Of a stretch of DNA of 64,000 nucleotides, positions 20,940 through 31,853 are shown piece by piece. The position numbers and the translations under genes were made by a program. The stretch is taken from assembly GCF_000005505.3 (NCBI RefSeq), contig NC_016134.3, positions 20,076,370-20,140,369 on the forward strand. Direction: 5' to 3'. Within the stretch, counting starts at the first letter, position 1. Each line of letters starts with the position of its first letter. The notes beneath the pieces were generated by a model. It did not search any database. It was not told the origin of the DNA and saw nothing but the letters and a program-made list of their open reading frames with translations. Source of the stretch: Brachypodium distachyon. Its lineage: Eukaryota > Streptophyta > Magnoliopsida > Poales > Poaceae.

Positions 20940-21991
20940 CTAGCAAAAAAGCCCGTGCGTTGCTACGGAACAATGGAAAATTATATCAAAACGTCAAATT
21001 AAATGTTGATGTGTTTCATGAGCACATATGTATATAGCGATTATGATATGTTTATTTTCGTGGGCTATACCCTGGTCTGTTTCTTTTTTTCACATGTTTT
21101 ATTTCCATATTTTTCCTTGCCCTGCTTTCCTATTACTCCTACTCTGTATTTTATTTCTCAAATCTCTTCTCCCAATTTCTCGCTCTCCCTCTGACTATCC
21201 TTTCTATCCACCCTGAGTGCAAACTTCTCCTCTCCCCGTCCCGATTCATCCCGCCACCGAACATCACGCCACAATGCACGGCCACCCGCTTGTGCGCACC
21301 GCCTCTGCCCGCAGATTCCCACCGCCCGTTCACTCCCGTGCGCCGTCTGCTCCCACTTGCCGCCAGGTACGCCTGTGCGCCATCCGCCTGCGCCCTCTAG
21401 CAACCTTGTCCGCCCGCACACCACCCACACATCGCGTCCAGCCTCCGGTCACCACGCGCCACTGCCCGTCCAGAGGGCCACAGATGGCTCGCGCCGATGC
21501 AGTCCCTGCTGCCTTGCGTGATGCCACCGCCATCCCGGCCTCAGGCTCATCCCATCGTCGTCCAAGTCACGCGGCGAGCCACCGACGGCACGAGCCGGTG
21601 GAGGCGGTGGTAGGAGCACGCGACGGAGCCGCGGGTCCGCAGCCGCCTTCCGCACACGGACGCCGCCAACGCGCACGAGCTGGTGGAGGCGACCAAGAGC
21701 GGCGGCGGGCTCGGGCGAGATCCGAATGGCGGCGGCGAGATCCGAATCGGGCAGGGGGTGGGGGTGAGAATTCATAGGAGGAGGAGGAGGAGGAGGAGGA
21801 GCGAGGAGCGAGGAGGGATCTGTTGGTTTCTTTTCTTCTGGCGGTACATGTTTTTTCTGCGCTTGATGATTGTGGGAGCCGGGATTAAAAGACACGTGGG
21901 GACAGCGGTGGCAGTTTTGTAATTCGGTTAAGTGACGTACCGCGACGCCCGTACCATCACCACCAACTCCAATTTAATATATTGGTATAGA
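20940..21991 (-). mobile_element. Non-autonomous Helitron (1,052 bp)
   Basis: On the minus strand the element begins TCTATACCAATATATTAAAT right after a host A (21991). It ends with a short hairpin (CCGT-AGCAACGC-ACGG), a T run and CTAG (20943-20940) followed by host T. 5'-TC, 3' hairpin, CTAR end and A/T insertion are the defining Helitron features. There is no Rep/helicase, so it would depend on another copy. The inside has GC-rich frames (for example 21217-21777, 186 codons) with no domain I recognise, and a GAG trinucleotide tract. Confidence 0.8.
21776..21802 (+). repeat. GAG/GGA microsatellite
   Basis: A run of nine to ten GAG units lies inside the Helitron, flanked by further imperfect GAGC/GAGG units. 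Confidence 0.85.
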
Positions 21992-22151
21992 TAATTCAAA
22001 GATTGCAATGTGCCCTTCATCGCCTACCAGTTGTACCATTGTCCTTTCGCAATCCTTCTCCTAGAATATTGCAAAGTGTGTTAGGACCAGTTCTTTGTAA
22101 ATCTTTAAACCCATGAGTATGTTCTCTGCCTGCATATTTAGGGTCACATTT

Positions 22152-23395
22152 TGAAAGATCGGTATGGTTGACTAGAGGGGGGGGTGTGAATAGGCAACTA
22201 ACAAATTTTACCTTTTTTTTTCGCTTTTAAGGATACAAGCATCAATACATGGGTTCACTAAAATGTCTAAATGATGAACACCCCTATTATGTTGCAATAG
22301 CCAAAGCACTAGCCGAAGCACAAGATAAACAATTGAACTTAGCAAGTAAGTAAGGGGGCAAGAATGATACCACACAGGGAGACGAAGATTTCACCGAAGT
22401 TCCACCTATTGGGATCGGTGTACGTCTCCGTTTGGAGGAGCGCTCTACCACAAAGGTAGAGGCGCTACAAAGGCTCACTCTATTCTCCAACTCACCACAC
22501 CACAAAGGTGGGATGAGCTCTCACAACACCACAAATATGAGGTGAGTTCCACTAGTGGCTTCTTTGAGGGCGAACGCCGAACACTTACAAACAAGGAGAA
22601 GGGCACAACTCCACAAGTTAATTGGAGGCTCCTTCCCGAATCCTTTGGAGGCTCCTTCCCGAATCCTCAAGCACCTTCTCACAAGATTGGAGGCCTTGAA
22701 GAGACACCTTCCGGCTAGGGATCCCAAAATCCCAAGAGTAACAAAATCCACAAAGGAAACAAGGAGAATCAACTTTTCAATTTGGTGAAACCCTAGATCA
22801 AGATCTTCTCCTCCAATCCTCAAAGAATCAAGAGTAGGGAAGCACTAGGGAGGGAGATCTAGGAATTTGAAGCTCTTGTATTTGGGGGAGAGAGGAATAG
22901 CTCGGTGGAGAAGAAGTCCCGGGGTAGGGGACGACTCCTATTTGAAGGGCGCCTCAAAAACTACCGCTAGAAGACAGTAGCGTTTAGTTGCGGTTCCGGT
23001 ACGGGGGCGGAACTACCGACCCCGGTACTATCGGCCTGGATAGAGCTGCACTGCCGCCCTGGAGACATTTAGATACTAAACCCTTAGGCTAAGATTATGA
23101 GGTGGTCTCTCTCCCACTTAGGAAACGGCTTTATGTGGGTACAAATAGTAGATTTGTGTACGTGAAGTTGATTCACCCAAACCTTTCCCATGTGGACTCC
23201 CTCTTAATAGTACGGATTTCCTACGACTCAATATAAATAAAAAGCCGTAAATTCTTGTACGCTTCTTTCCTTTTTGAGTGCAACGAACCGTCTTGTGCCA
23301 TTTGATCTCACATCTGAAACACTCGAGCACACTGTTAGTCCACGAGTCATGTTGTCATCAACATCAAAACACTTAGGGATCGAAATGCCCTTTCA
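22152..23395 (-). mobile_element. Solo-like copia LTR (1,244 bp)
   Basis: The minus strand runs from TGAAAGGGCATTTCGATCCC (23395) to CCATACCGATCTTTCA (22152). The TGAAA/TTTCA ends, and the internal stretch TTTTGATGTTGATGACAACATG near its start, resemble the copia LTRs at 8410-10832, so it is a related family. No pol sequence is attached on either side. The flanking five bases (CATTT and TATAT) do not match, so solo formation with target duplication is not confirmed. A poly-G run and a tandem 25-bp duplication near 22625-22668 lie inside. Confidence 0.65.
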
Positions 23396-23599
23396 TATAT
23401 AGTTGTACACTACAACATAATGGTGATACGCAATGTAACAATAATACCACGGGGAAAGCAATACCAAAGACAACAAAAGCATGAGAAAAAACAAAATTCT
23501 CATGCAAATTACCTGGACCTTGATCTGGCCTACTACCCTAACTTTATCTGCACCTCCAAACTTACCTGAAAGAGATTAAATTTTGTGCAACCAAGATGT

Positions 23600-24850
23600 G
23601 AGATCGAGATAGGCAATCAGAGGGGGGGGGGGGTGAATGATTGCGCGGAAGCAAATTAAAACTTTTCCCGAAAGTTCAAACCCTAAATTACCTTTTTGTC
23701 CGTGATAGTAAAACAGCCGTAAATTTTGATTGGATGAACCAAAAAATACGTATGAGTATGAAAAAGAAAGGTATTGAAATTATCTAACCAACGCAACAAG
23801 AATCAGCTCAATTGGACTTACCAACCAAAAGATATGATCAAAACAGTAACAGCTGACAGAAAAATACGAGAATTAATCTATAATCGATTTCGAGGAATAA
23901 CAAGAAAGATAAAATAATCACAATCTTTCCTTGATCTCGTGATAAACCTGCAGCAAATTATTATTAACTTGTGATAAACCTGCACCAAAGTGTTAGAAAG
24001 ATCTAGCACAAAGATTCCACGAAGATCCGAAAAGAACAGAGATGACACCGCCAACGAATCTCTTTATTGCAACGATGTCGATCGGTTACAAAAGATGTAA
24101 CCATGCATCCAAAAACTCTCCAAGGATTGATTTAGATTCAAATCTCTGAGTTCCCTAATGTCCTTGCTAAAACTCTATCTAGGACGCCCTCTATTTATAA
24201 GGGAAAATTCGCAACTCTAAACCGAGCCCGAATCCAACACGAACTCCTCTGTCCTAGTCGTTATTATGCCCGTGGGGCCCACAGACAACCTCAGATTGAG
24301 ATGACTCCAAAAGCAAAGTTGTTCGCCTCGACGACGTGAATAACTTTCATGTGGACTACTTTTCCATCGGACGCCATCTTAATGATGCTACTGTTTAATC
24401 TTTAAACAGCTCTCATCCAGCCACGGCTGGACCTACATGTCTTCACGTCGATGCCACTCCATGCCACTTAATCAACTCTTTTTGTGATGTCTTCAAAACT
24501 CAACCATCACGTGTCGAATATCTCCAATACCATACATCTCCGGTATAAACAACGTATGACAAACCAATGCCCTCCCGGATCATCGTAGTCTTCACTTTCA
24601 TTGTTCCTTCGCACGAACGTCCTGCATGACATTGATCCCTTGACCTCAGCTTCTCCCAAGCCTCGTCCCTCGATCCCGTCATCGACCACGTTCCTCTAGC
24701 TCCGGCAACACCTGAAGCGAACACACAAATAACCAATACGAGCACAAGTCCACGACTTGACTTAGGGTAAGTTCCACACAACTCACGCCATGTTTTCACA
24801 TAAGAAACTAATGGATCAACACACCACTTGCAAAGCACTAAGTCCAAACA
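23600..24850 (-). mobile_element. Decayed LTR-type fragment, minus strand
   Basis: A poly-G tract (23622-23633 region) followed by GTGAATGATTGCGCGGAAGC, and a TATAAATA box on the minus strand at 24199-24192, resemble the layout of grass copia LTRs read in reverse. Ends are not clear and no coding sequence is attached. The assignment is tentative. Confidence 0.4.
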
Positions 24851-24939
24851 AGATACAAGTCATCATATAAGTATCCATATTATCCAAAGTATCCACATCA
24901 ATGTTTCACCTAAAACATTTGCCAATGTTACACATCACC

Positions 24940-25430
24940 TATGATTTCACACAAGAAAGAATGGCGCTCGGAGAAGGGAGGGTGGCGACATCCGCGTGGA
25001 GGTGGCCGAGGGTGCGCGGCTGGCCGGATCCGCGTCGGTGGCACCACGGGCGGCCGGATCCGCGCGGAGGGCGGAGGCGGAACCACGGGAACGGCGCTGC
25101 CGGATCTAGACCGCCGACCGTCAATCGAAGCAGCCAGGGCTGCACCAGATCTAGAAGAGGGGGCCAGGGCTGCACCAGATCTAGAAGAGGGGGCGGCTCT
25201 GCACCGGATCGAGAAGAGGGCGCTGCTAGCAAGGGAGGAGGGAGGCCCCGGTAGGAGCTGATGGAGGTGGGGAACGCCAGCGAGGAGCGGGTGTAGGTGG
25301 GAGAGCCAGCCCGATCGGGCTTTGGAAGGAGAGCTACGGAGAGGAGTGGAGGGAGAGACGCGGCACTGCGGAGAGATGAACGACCGCGATCACAAGATAG
25401 CAACGGCAGAGATAAAGACACGTTGATGTG
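24940..25430. other. GC-rich block with short tandem repeats, function unknown
   Basis: The DNA changes abruptly to GC-rich. Several overlapping frames exist on both strands (for example 24941-25261 plus, 25421-24939 minus), which is usual for such composition. No domain is recognised. It may be an inserted transposon piece carrying captured DNA. Confidence 0.35.
25134..25222 (+). repeat. 30-bp tandem repeat, about three units
   Basis: The unit CCAGGGCTGCACCAGATCTA plus GAAGAGGGGG occurs perfectly at 25134-25163 and 25164-25193, with a diverged third copy to about 25222. Confidence 0.9.
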
Positions 25431-26334
25431 CTAATAGGGCCTCAGATTCTCCCGCCTTTAGAGAGGGGAAATATACCAACCTAGGGGGTTTGACTTGTAA
25501 ATAAGTCATCCCTATCCTTAGGTCGGCCTAAGGTTACCTGGCTGGTATATCGTCGACATTAGTCCTTGAGTGCAGCTTGGATAGGAGGTCGAGTAATCTT
25601 GTGCGTTCACCGTCGCATCTTCATGAAGTCTTCTCTTCCATGCGGGGCCGATTTGCCTTGAGCGAATCATCGAAGTCCGGTTAGTTTTCTGTAGGCCTAA
25701 TGTTCGAGGCTGAATTAGCTTCCGAGCATCTCCCCTCGTCTCCCCATTAAATCGTCTGGCGCATGGCCATATGGGGGGCGCCGGCGCAAGCAATTCGTTT
25801 GGGGTGAAGCCGGCACCCAGCCGCACCCCCAAATGTTGGCCCCTCAAATTTGGTTTGTCTCACCGACAGTAGTGGCCCGCGCTGCAGTTTCAGCCGACGT
25901 CCCCGCTAGCCCCCTGTGAGTAGGGAGTGGTCTGGGAGCGCTGGCTAAACTTTTAGACCGCGACGGCTATTTTTTGAATCTAGGCGAGTGCGTTGGTTGG
26001 GTTCTCGGCACCGTTTGGGAGGCCTTAAGGGGGCCGGCTGGAGACCGCTGATTTCGACGAGTTCACGCTTGGTGGCGTCACCTCTCGCTGAACAGGAGGC
26101 CGGGTCCCACACACACGACTAAGCCGGAGGAGACAAGGAGCAATTTTGTTCAAACTGGAGCGGGTGGCCAGAATAGACCGTGCCAGTTCAGTCTCTCTCC
26201 CCGGTTCTCATCTTAATCTAATCCATCCACAAGCCACACTCCCTGTGCCATTGCTCTGCTGCTGTGTTTGCACATCCCCGTCCCATCTCCCTCTTCTTCC
26301 TCCCTTACAATCTACTGAAATTTAGTTAAGTGCG
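25431..26334. other. 5' flank of the acyl carrier protein gene
   Basis: This has no coding sequence. The last 120 bp are pyrimidine-rich (TCTCCCTCTTCTTCCTCCC), as in many plant leaders. No clear TATA box is seen close to the start codon. Confidence 0.4.
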
Positions 26335-27955
26335 ATGGCTGCCCCGTCGTCTGCCATCTCCGCCAAGTTTGGGTGCGCGGCGCTGCCTTCCCTGAGCTTG
26401 AAGGTAGCTCAAGGGCTTTAAACTCTATGGCTTTGTGCGCCCATGTCACTTGCTAGTTGCTACCTAAGTAAATAACTTTTTCTCTGTTCTTGTGCTCCTT
26501 TGTAGCGTTTTAGCTTGTTTCTCGTGCTGCTTTTGGTTAAAAAATTCCTTTAATTTCTAGTGGTACTAGAGTGCGCCGCTTGCAGTTTTGTAGCTGCGAC
26601 TTGTAGGGACTTCTGTAAGAGGAACCAAATGTGAGGTGTTTTTGTGTGGCCAGATTGGGTTAAGTACAAGCTCGAATCAGCGACGGGCATGTTCTTATAT
26701 ATTGCCCTATTCCACTGAGACATATTTAAACTTTTAGCTAGGAGCCTAGGAAAGGAATTGAATTAGCTGCACTACAGTTAGTTAACCAATCCGTATAGTA
26801 TATGCGAATGACCCATCACACCAACTGTTTGATAGCATTTTTCCGTCAAAACTATTGAATTAGTTAGTCTTCGAGACCAAGTAACAACTCCAGGGAGTAG
26901 CTTTCGACCTTTGGTGGCCGCAATTTGGGTGTCCTCATCCTTATTTATCAAAAGAACGACCTTTGTATCAGGACTTCAGGTCATCACCATGACAGAGTCT
27001 TTTCTACCATTTTGGTATCAAGCTAAGAGGACTAGGTATCTGATCTTGCGGACCTGGACTCTGGGTATTTGATTCAAATATATCCTAAATTTTTGGTTTA
27101 TTTCAGACTTTTGAAAGGTATGCATTTCATTTAAATTATTATAATCAGCTCTATGTATGTTTAAAAACTGAATGCTTGAAAAATATATCCAAATATGGCC
27201 TGAATATCTAGTTACCTTTACTTTCTTTACTGTCAAAACGGCACCGCGAATTGATTTTGGAAGGATCCCATGCCCTCCTTCCGAATAGCACTGTGCATTT
27301 GATTGGTGAAGCCCGTACGTTTAGTGGCAACTCACCTGAAATGCGTTCTGAATCTCGATCTGGTTTCCGCCTGTTGACTGAACTTGCAGGGAAGCAGAAT
27401 TGTCGGCCGGAAGAATCTGATCTCCATGGGGACGACGAGAAGAGGCCTCGTCTCCCAGAGGTCCCCTCGCTTCCGCGTCTTCTGCGCGGTACTGCTCTGA
27501 TTTGTCTTGCGCCTTTTCGCCTGTATTACAACGATGATAATAGTTACTGTACATTACATGGCCTAACTGGTTACCTGGACACGTTACAGGCCAAGCCGGA
27601 GATGGTGAGCAAGGTGATGGGCATCGTGAAGCAGCAGCTGGCCCTGAGCGACGACGCCACGCTCACGCCGGAGTCCAAGTTCGCCGACTTGGGCGCCGAC
27701 TCCCTCGACACGGTGCGTGCGCTGCTGCCGGAATCTGATCAAGGGATCATGGATTTGTCCGGCGGTTTATGTTTTCTGAACATGTGGTTTTTGTTTCTCG
27801 TTCTTGGTCGGTGGCTTCAGGTGGAGATCGTGATGGCGCTGGAGGAGGAGTTCAAGATCACGGTGGAGGAGGACAACGCGCAGAACATCACCAGCATCCA
27901 GGAGGCGGCAGACCTCATCGACAAGCTCGTCGGCGAGGAGGGGAAGGCTGCCTGA
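26335..27955 (+). CDS. ACP: Plastid acyl carrier protein
   Basis: Four exons (26335-26403, 27390-27488, 27590-27712, 27821-27955), all joined in phase 0 at GT-AG sites, give 141 residues. Residues 1-56 are a Ser/Arg-rich chloroplast transit peptide with the usual (R/F)VFCA end. The mature protein starts [16 protein letters not shown]. The phosphopantetheine site is in [11 protein letters not shown], with the attachment Ser at about residue 94. The acidic helix [13 protein letters not shown] and the end [15 protein letters not shown] follow. ACP carries growing acyl chains during type II fatty acid synthesis in the plastid stroma. The four-exon layout, with exon 1 in the transit peptide and a long first intron (986 bp), is typical of plant ACP genes. 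Nothing is broken. Confidence in the first exon is lower than in the rest because transit peptides are poorly conserved. Confidence 0.95.
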
Positions 27956-28337
27956 TCAATCTGGATGTATTGAGTTTTGCCAACCAGTTCTTTTTCCCTC
28001 GTACCATCAAGCATATGGTTTTGCTCATGAGATATTCTTTGTTATTTTTAGTTGCCCGAGTTGTTAGATCCGAAACATGGTTTTGAACTCGAAATTATTT
28101 TGTTATTGGTGTAGAACTTTGGTTTTCTCCTTAGGTTAAAAAATTGGATCGAACGACATTGAAAATAAGACCTGGCTATATCTCAGGTGACTGATTCTTT
28201 TAAAAGGGTTTAAATCTTAGTCAAGGTAACAGAGACGTTGGATTAAAATCTGAATGTTTAAGATTCAATGGTTAATCATGTCGACTTATTTCTAAGTAAA
28301 AAAACAAGCGACTTTTTAGTAGCAAAACCGTACAAAA
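27956..28337. other. 3' flank of the ACP gene
   Basis: AT-rich sequence containing the likely 3' untranslated region. No further feature is recognised. Confidence 0.4.
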
Positions 28338-28339
28338 TA

Positions 28340-28633
28340 TTCCCTTTGTCCTGTATTAAGTGACTCAAATTTTTTTAAATACGGGTGTATGTATATACTA
28401 AAATACATTTATATACATGCAGTGGCGTAGCTAGAGAGCTGTGAGTTTCTAGATTTGTGTGGGTTAAAGGGAGAACTCAGCCCCATTTGAAGCCTAACTT
28501 AAATTTTAAATTAATATTGTGGCAAAAAAAAATCCTTGGGTTGAACCACACTGCTTAAAAGCTGGCAATGCCATTAGATACATGTAATATTTCAACATGT
28601 AATATTTCGGCAATTAACATGAGACGGAGGAAA
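28340..28633. mobile_element. Diverged Stowaway MITE interrupted by another MITE
   Basis: The left part begins TTCCCTTTGTCCTGTATTAA after TA and reads through GTGACTCAAATTT. The right part ends GAGACGGAGGAAA before TA. The two halves pair as degraded Stowaway ends, but a separate element at 28420-28576 lies between them. Confidence 0.6.
28420..28576. mobile_element. hAT-like MITE (157 bp) nested in Stowaway
   Basis: It starts CAGTGGCGTAGCTAG and its other end, reverse complemented, starts TAATGGCATTGCCAGC, a degraded match. The flanking octamers TATACATG (28412-28419) and GATACATG (28577-28584) agree at seven of eight positions, as expected for a hAT target duplication with one later change. 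Confidence 0.55.
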
Positions 28634-28635
28634 TA

Positions 28636-29100
28636 ACTAAGATGCGCAGTGTGTATGGCAGGACCTTCAATAAAACGATTCCGTAATAGTGTAGGTCGCC
28701 GTGACATGAGCGAACTACATGCTTGAAGCGTTGTTGGCTCCTACGAGCACATGCTGGTGAATAATAAAAGAAAAGATATATTCAAAAGTGTCAAACAATT
28801 CTGAAATGTTTTACACACAACACGCTGATGTGCTTTGTGTGCCTGCGAATTTCATGAATAAAGGAATATTTATGCGAACTAGACAAAACAAGCATCCATT
28901 ACTGTAAAAACAAAGATTTTAAACCGGTAAATTTGTTTTTTCTTACACATGATTATTGGTTTTCCATGAAAATTTACAGTCTATAAATTGTTTAAAAGAA
29001 ATTGACGTTTGAAATGTAGGTTCTTTTCACATTGGAGCACATGCTCCTTGATATGAAACCAGTTTGAATTACTCCTTCAGACCTTGATATATTGATTCTC
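28636..29100. other. AT-rich stretch, nothing recognised
   Basis: No gene, repeat or RNA is recognised between the nested MITEs and the LTR element at 29106. Confidence 0.3.
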
Positions 29101-29105
29101 ACGCT

Positions 29106-29414
29106 TGTTGGGTTTGCTCAAAAATCAATCACATGAAGACGCACACGCACACGACGATCACCTGATTATTTGGCTAGAGGCGCGTATCGTGCCTCTCTTA
29201 TTTTCTTATCTCAATGTCTCTTACGAGCTTGATACAACCAGCACCGTGTACATGTATATTTATACATGGACGTGGCTAGCAAACCAGCCACCGGAACCAA
29301 GTTTAACTAGGACTCTAACATTGGCCTACTCCAACTCTAACTAGTATTTTACTAACTCTAACTCACACACGGCCAACACTCCTACTAGGACTCATACTCA
29401 AGATTATACTAACA
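29106..29414 (-). repeat. 3' LTR of the small element
   Basis: Direct repeat partner of 30010-30317. The minus-strand 5' end is at 29414 (TGTTAG) and the 3' end at 29106. It differs from its partner by scattered substitutions and small indels. Confidence 0.9.
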
Positions 29415-30009
29415 ATCTCTCCCTAATCTTGACTTGTTTTCTTCCGTGCTCTCCCTAATCTTGACTCTCCGCAGCTTCACGACTTGTCGACTGCACTCAA
29501 CGTATGATCCAGACTTCCAGTCACGCTAACTCCCGCATGGACTACACCGTCCACACCTAACGCAATACGTGCTAGCTAAACCCATAGCTTCACGTAGAGA
29601 CATGTCCTCATTGAAGAGACTCACCTTCACTGGTACACCGCCCCACTATACGCTTGACCTTCCGTCTCACTGACGAGCACTTGGACACAATGACTCACAA
29701 ACTCTGACCTGGACGTACATACACAGCTTGACCCGATGTCGAATACTTTCCGATGATCAGGATGATCTCCCGTTACTAGGAGATCGGTCCACTACGACAA
29801 TAGTCCTATCTGATCTGCTGAACGTCGCTCCACTGCACGGCCACGATTGCCCGATCCAATCTACTGAACACCTCTTCGCGCACTGCCACCGTTTGCCCGT
29901 CATGATCCACGGACGCCTTTCCGCCGCTGTTGCCCGCCCCGAGGCGCTAGCACATCACCTCCCCGGGGCAAGCACGTCTTCAAGTCTTGGACCTCGCTCT
30001 GATACGAAA

Positions 30010-30317
30010 TGCTGGGTTTGCCCAAAGATCAATCACATGAATATGCACACGCACACGACGATCACCTGATTATTTCGCCAGAGGCGCGTATCGTGCCTTT
30101 CTTATTTTCTTATCTCAATATCTATTACGAGCTTGATACAACCAGCACCGTGTACATGTATATTTATACATGGACGTGGCTAGCAAACCGGCCACCGGAA
30201 CCAAGTCCAACTAGGACTCTAACATTGGCCTATTCCAACTCTAACTAGTATTTTACTAACTCTACTCACACACGGCCAACACTCCTAATAGGACTCATAC
30301 TCAAGATTACGCTAACA
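30010..30317 (-). repeat. 5' LTR of the small element
   Basis: The minus strand starts TGTTAGCGTAATCTTGAG at 30317 and ends AACCCAGCA at 30010, adjacent to the primer site. It contains the TATA box near 30158-30166. Confidence 0.9.
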
Positions 30318-30322
30318 ACGCT

Positions 30323-31850
30323 CCCATTTGACAGCACGGACAATGCAACTATTTTCTATTTAAGCAAACATGGACTTTTTCTTTTGCGCGGTAAGCAGAC
30401 ATGGACTTATGCAATAATTAGCCAACTTGATATATTGTGCGAGGTTTCGACGAATCCAAGCACAATGGTTTTTTTTCCAGGGAAGGGCTGTAGATCAGAA
30501 AACCCCTAAAATGTATCTTTACACTTATAAAGATCTGAGTTGGTGGTCGCGAGTTCACTCCAACAAAACTATCCTTAATGGCTACAAAATCATCTAATTG
30601 CCACTCATTATATGCATATCACGATCTTTTGACTATACTTGATTGGTTTTCATGACTTTCAAGATAATTGTTGTTTTCAAAAATAGTATTTGACAAAATT
30701 CCTATTTATCAGAAAATTTAAAAAATATGAGCGAAACATATTTAAACAACTCATGCATAATAGAAATTTTTAATTTCGTAGCAGAGCATGGACATTTAGC
30801 TAGTTGTATATTATAAGCACCGGGATTTGAACCTGCTGGGTGGAGTCATGCACCCACAACTCCACCACCACATCAAAAATATGTTTCTCTACATTGGTTA
30901 GGGTTACGTTAAAACATTGCCAAAAATACAATTTCCACTCTGGAGTTGTGGTGTCACGTCAAACAACTGTCATTATCCTGTGCGTTTAACAAACAATCCT
31001 TCGTGTAACAGCAAGAAGAACTATCAAAGGCGAGTGGAGAAATATATATTATGGTGCATTTGTTTTCAGGCGAAGTATCCGGTGAAACCACCTTTACGGT
31101 GCAAACTGTGAAAACTCCATCGAAAAAAGTTTAAAAAATTCTCAAAAAAATCACATATGTTAGAAAAGTGTTATATATGTGTAAAAGTTCAAGTCCAAAC
31201 TCAATTTCGTTTGGTAGGAGCGAAAAAGACAAATTCTGCATGAATAGTGGTTTTTCAGTGTCCGACACTATTCATTGTAAATTTCTCTTATTAATTTCTC
31301 CCAAATGCTTTTGATTTTGAACTTGAAATTTTGCAGGAACATCACAGTACCAACATATGGTGTTTTTTTAGAAAAATTTTGAAACTTCTAAACATGATTT
31401 TTATAAAGTTTGCACGATTTGCACCGAATGAGAGTTTTCATCGGATATTTCGCCTTGTTTTCATGTTCCAAACGTACATACAATATTATATATATAGTCC
31501 TCCCAGAAGGAGGAGACTACAAGGTTAACTAATATTAATGGACGGGACTGGGATTACAATGTGAATTTAAGATCAATGGAGGAGAGCACGATGCATATGA
31601 ATAAAGATAGGGCATGTTGGGAGCTGTCAACTAGAATTAACAAAAGCACGCTACCATGAACAAGTCTTCAAAACCAGTTCAAACGTTTGGAGTTCTCTCT
31701 CCACTATATGTATGTCTCACTTTCTCTCGTCTTCTCTCTCGAGCTAGTCTTATCTCATTTCGTTCTTCCTTCGTCCATCTCTGCTTGCCAACCTGCAGAA
31801 GCACATATAGGACCCCCTTTGCCTCGACCAAATTAACGTTCTTATTGGAT
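30323..31850. other. AT-rich stretch and 5' flank of the RIN4-like gene
   Basis: No protein domain is recognised. The part from about 31090 to 31480 (A-rich, with TTCAAGTCCAAACTCAATTT and CAGTGTCCGACACTATTCAT) resembles dispersed DNA found in Triticeae transposons. I cannot define its ends. The last 200 bp before 31854 are CT-rich and may be the 5' untranslated region. Confidence 0.3.
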
Positions 31851-31853
31851 AAT

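Larger units (their letters stand above)
29106..30317 (-). mobile_element. Complete small non-autonomous LTR retrotransposon (1,212 bp)
   Basis: Two direct repeats of about 309 and 308 bp (29106-29414 and 30010-30317) bound a 595-bp centre. They are flanked by the perfect five-base duplication ACGCT (29101-29105 and 30318-30322). On the minus strand the LTRs read TGTTAG...CA and carry a TATAAATA box. The minus strand also shows a primer site two bases after the 5' LTR (TCGTATCAGAGC, 30007-29996), complementary to initiator tRNA-Met with one mismatch. A purine tract (AGATTAGGGAGAGAT) lies before the 3' LTR. The centre has no retroviral domain, so it must have been moved by enzymes of another element. 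In size it is between TRIM and SMART/LARD classes. Confidence 0.93.

Noticed and set aside
25134..25222. CRISPR-like array
   Set aside because: It is a direct tandem repeat without spacers in a plant genome, and no cas-like genes exist.
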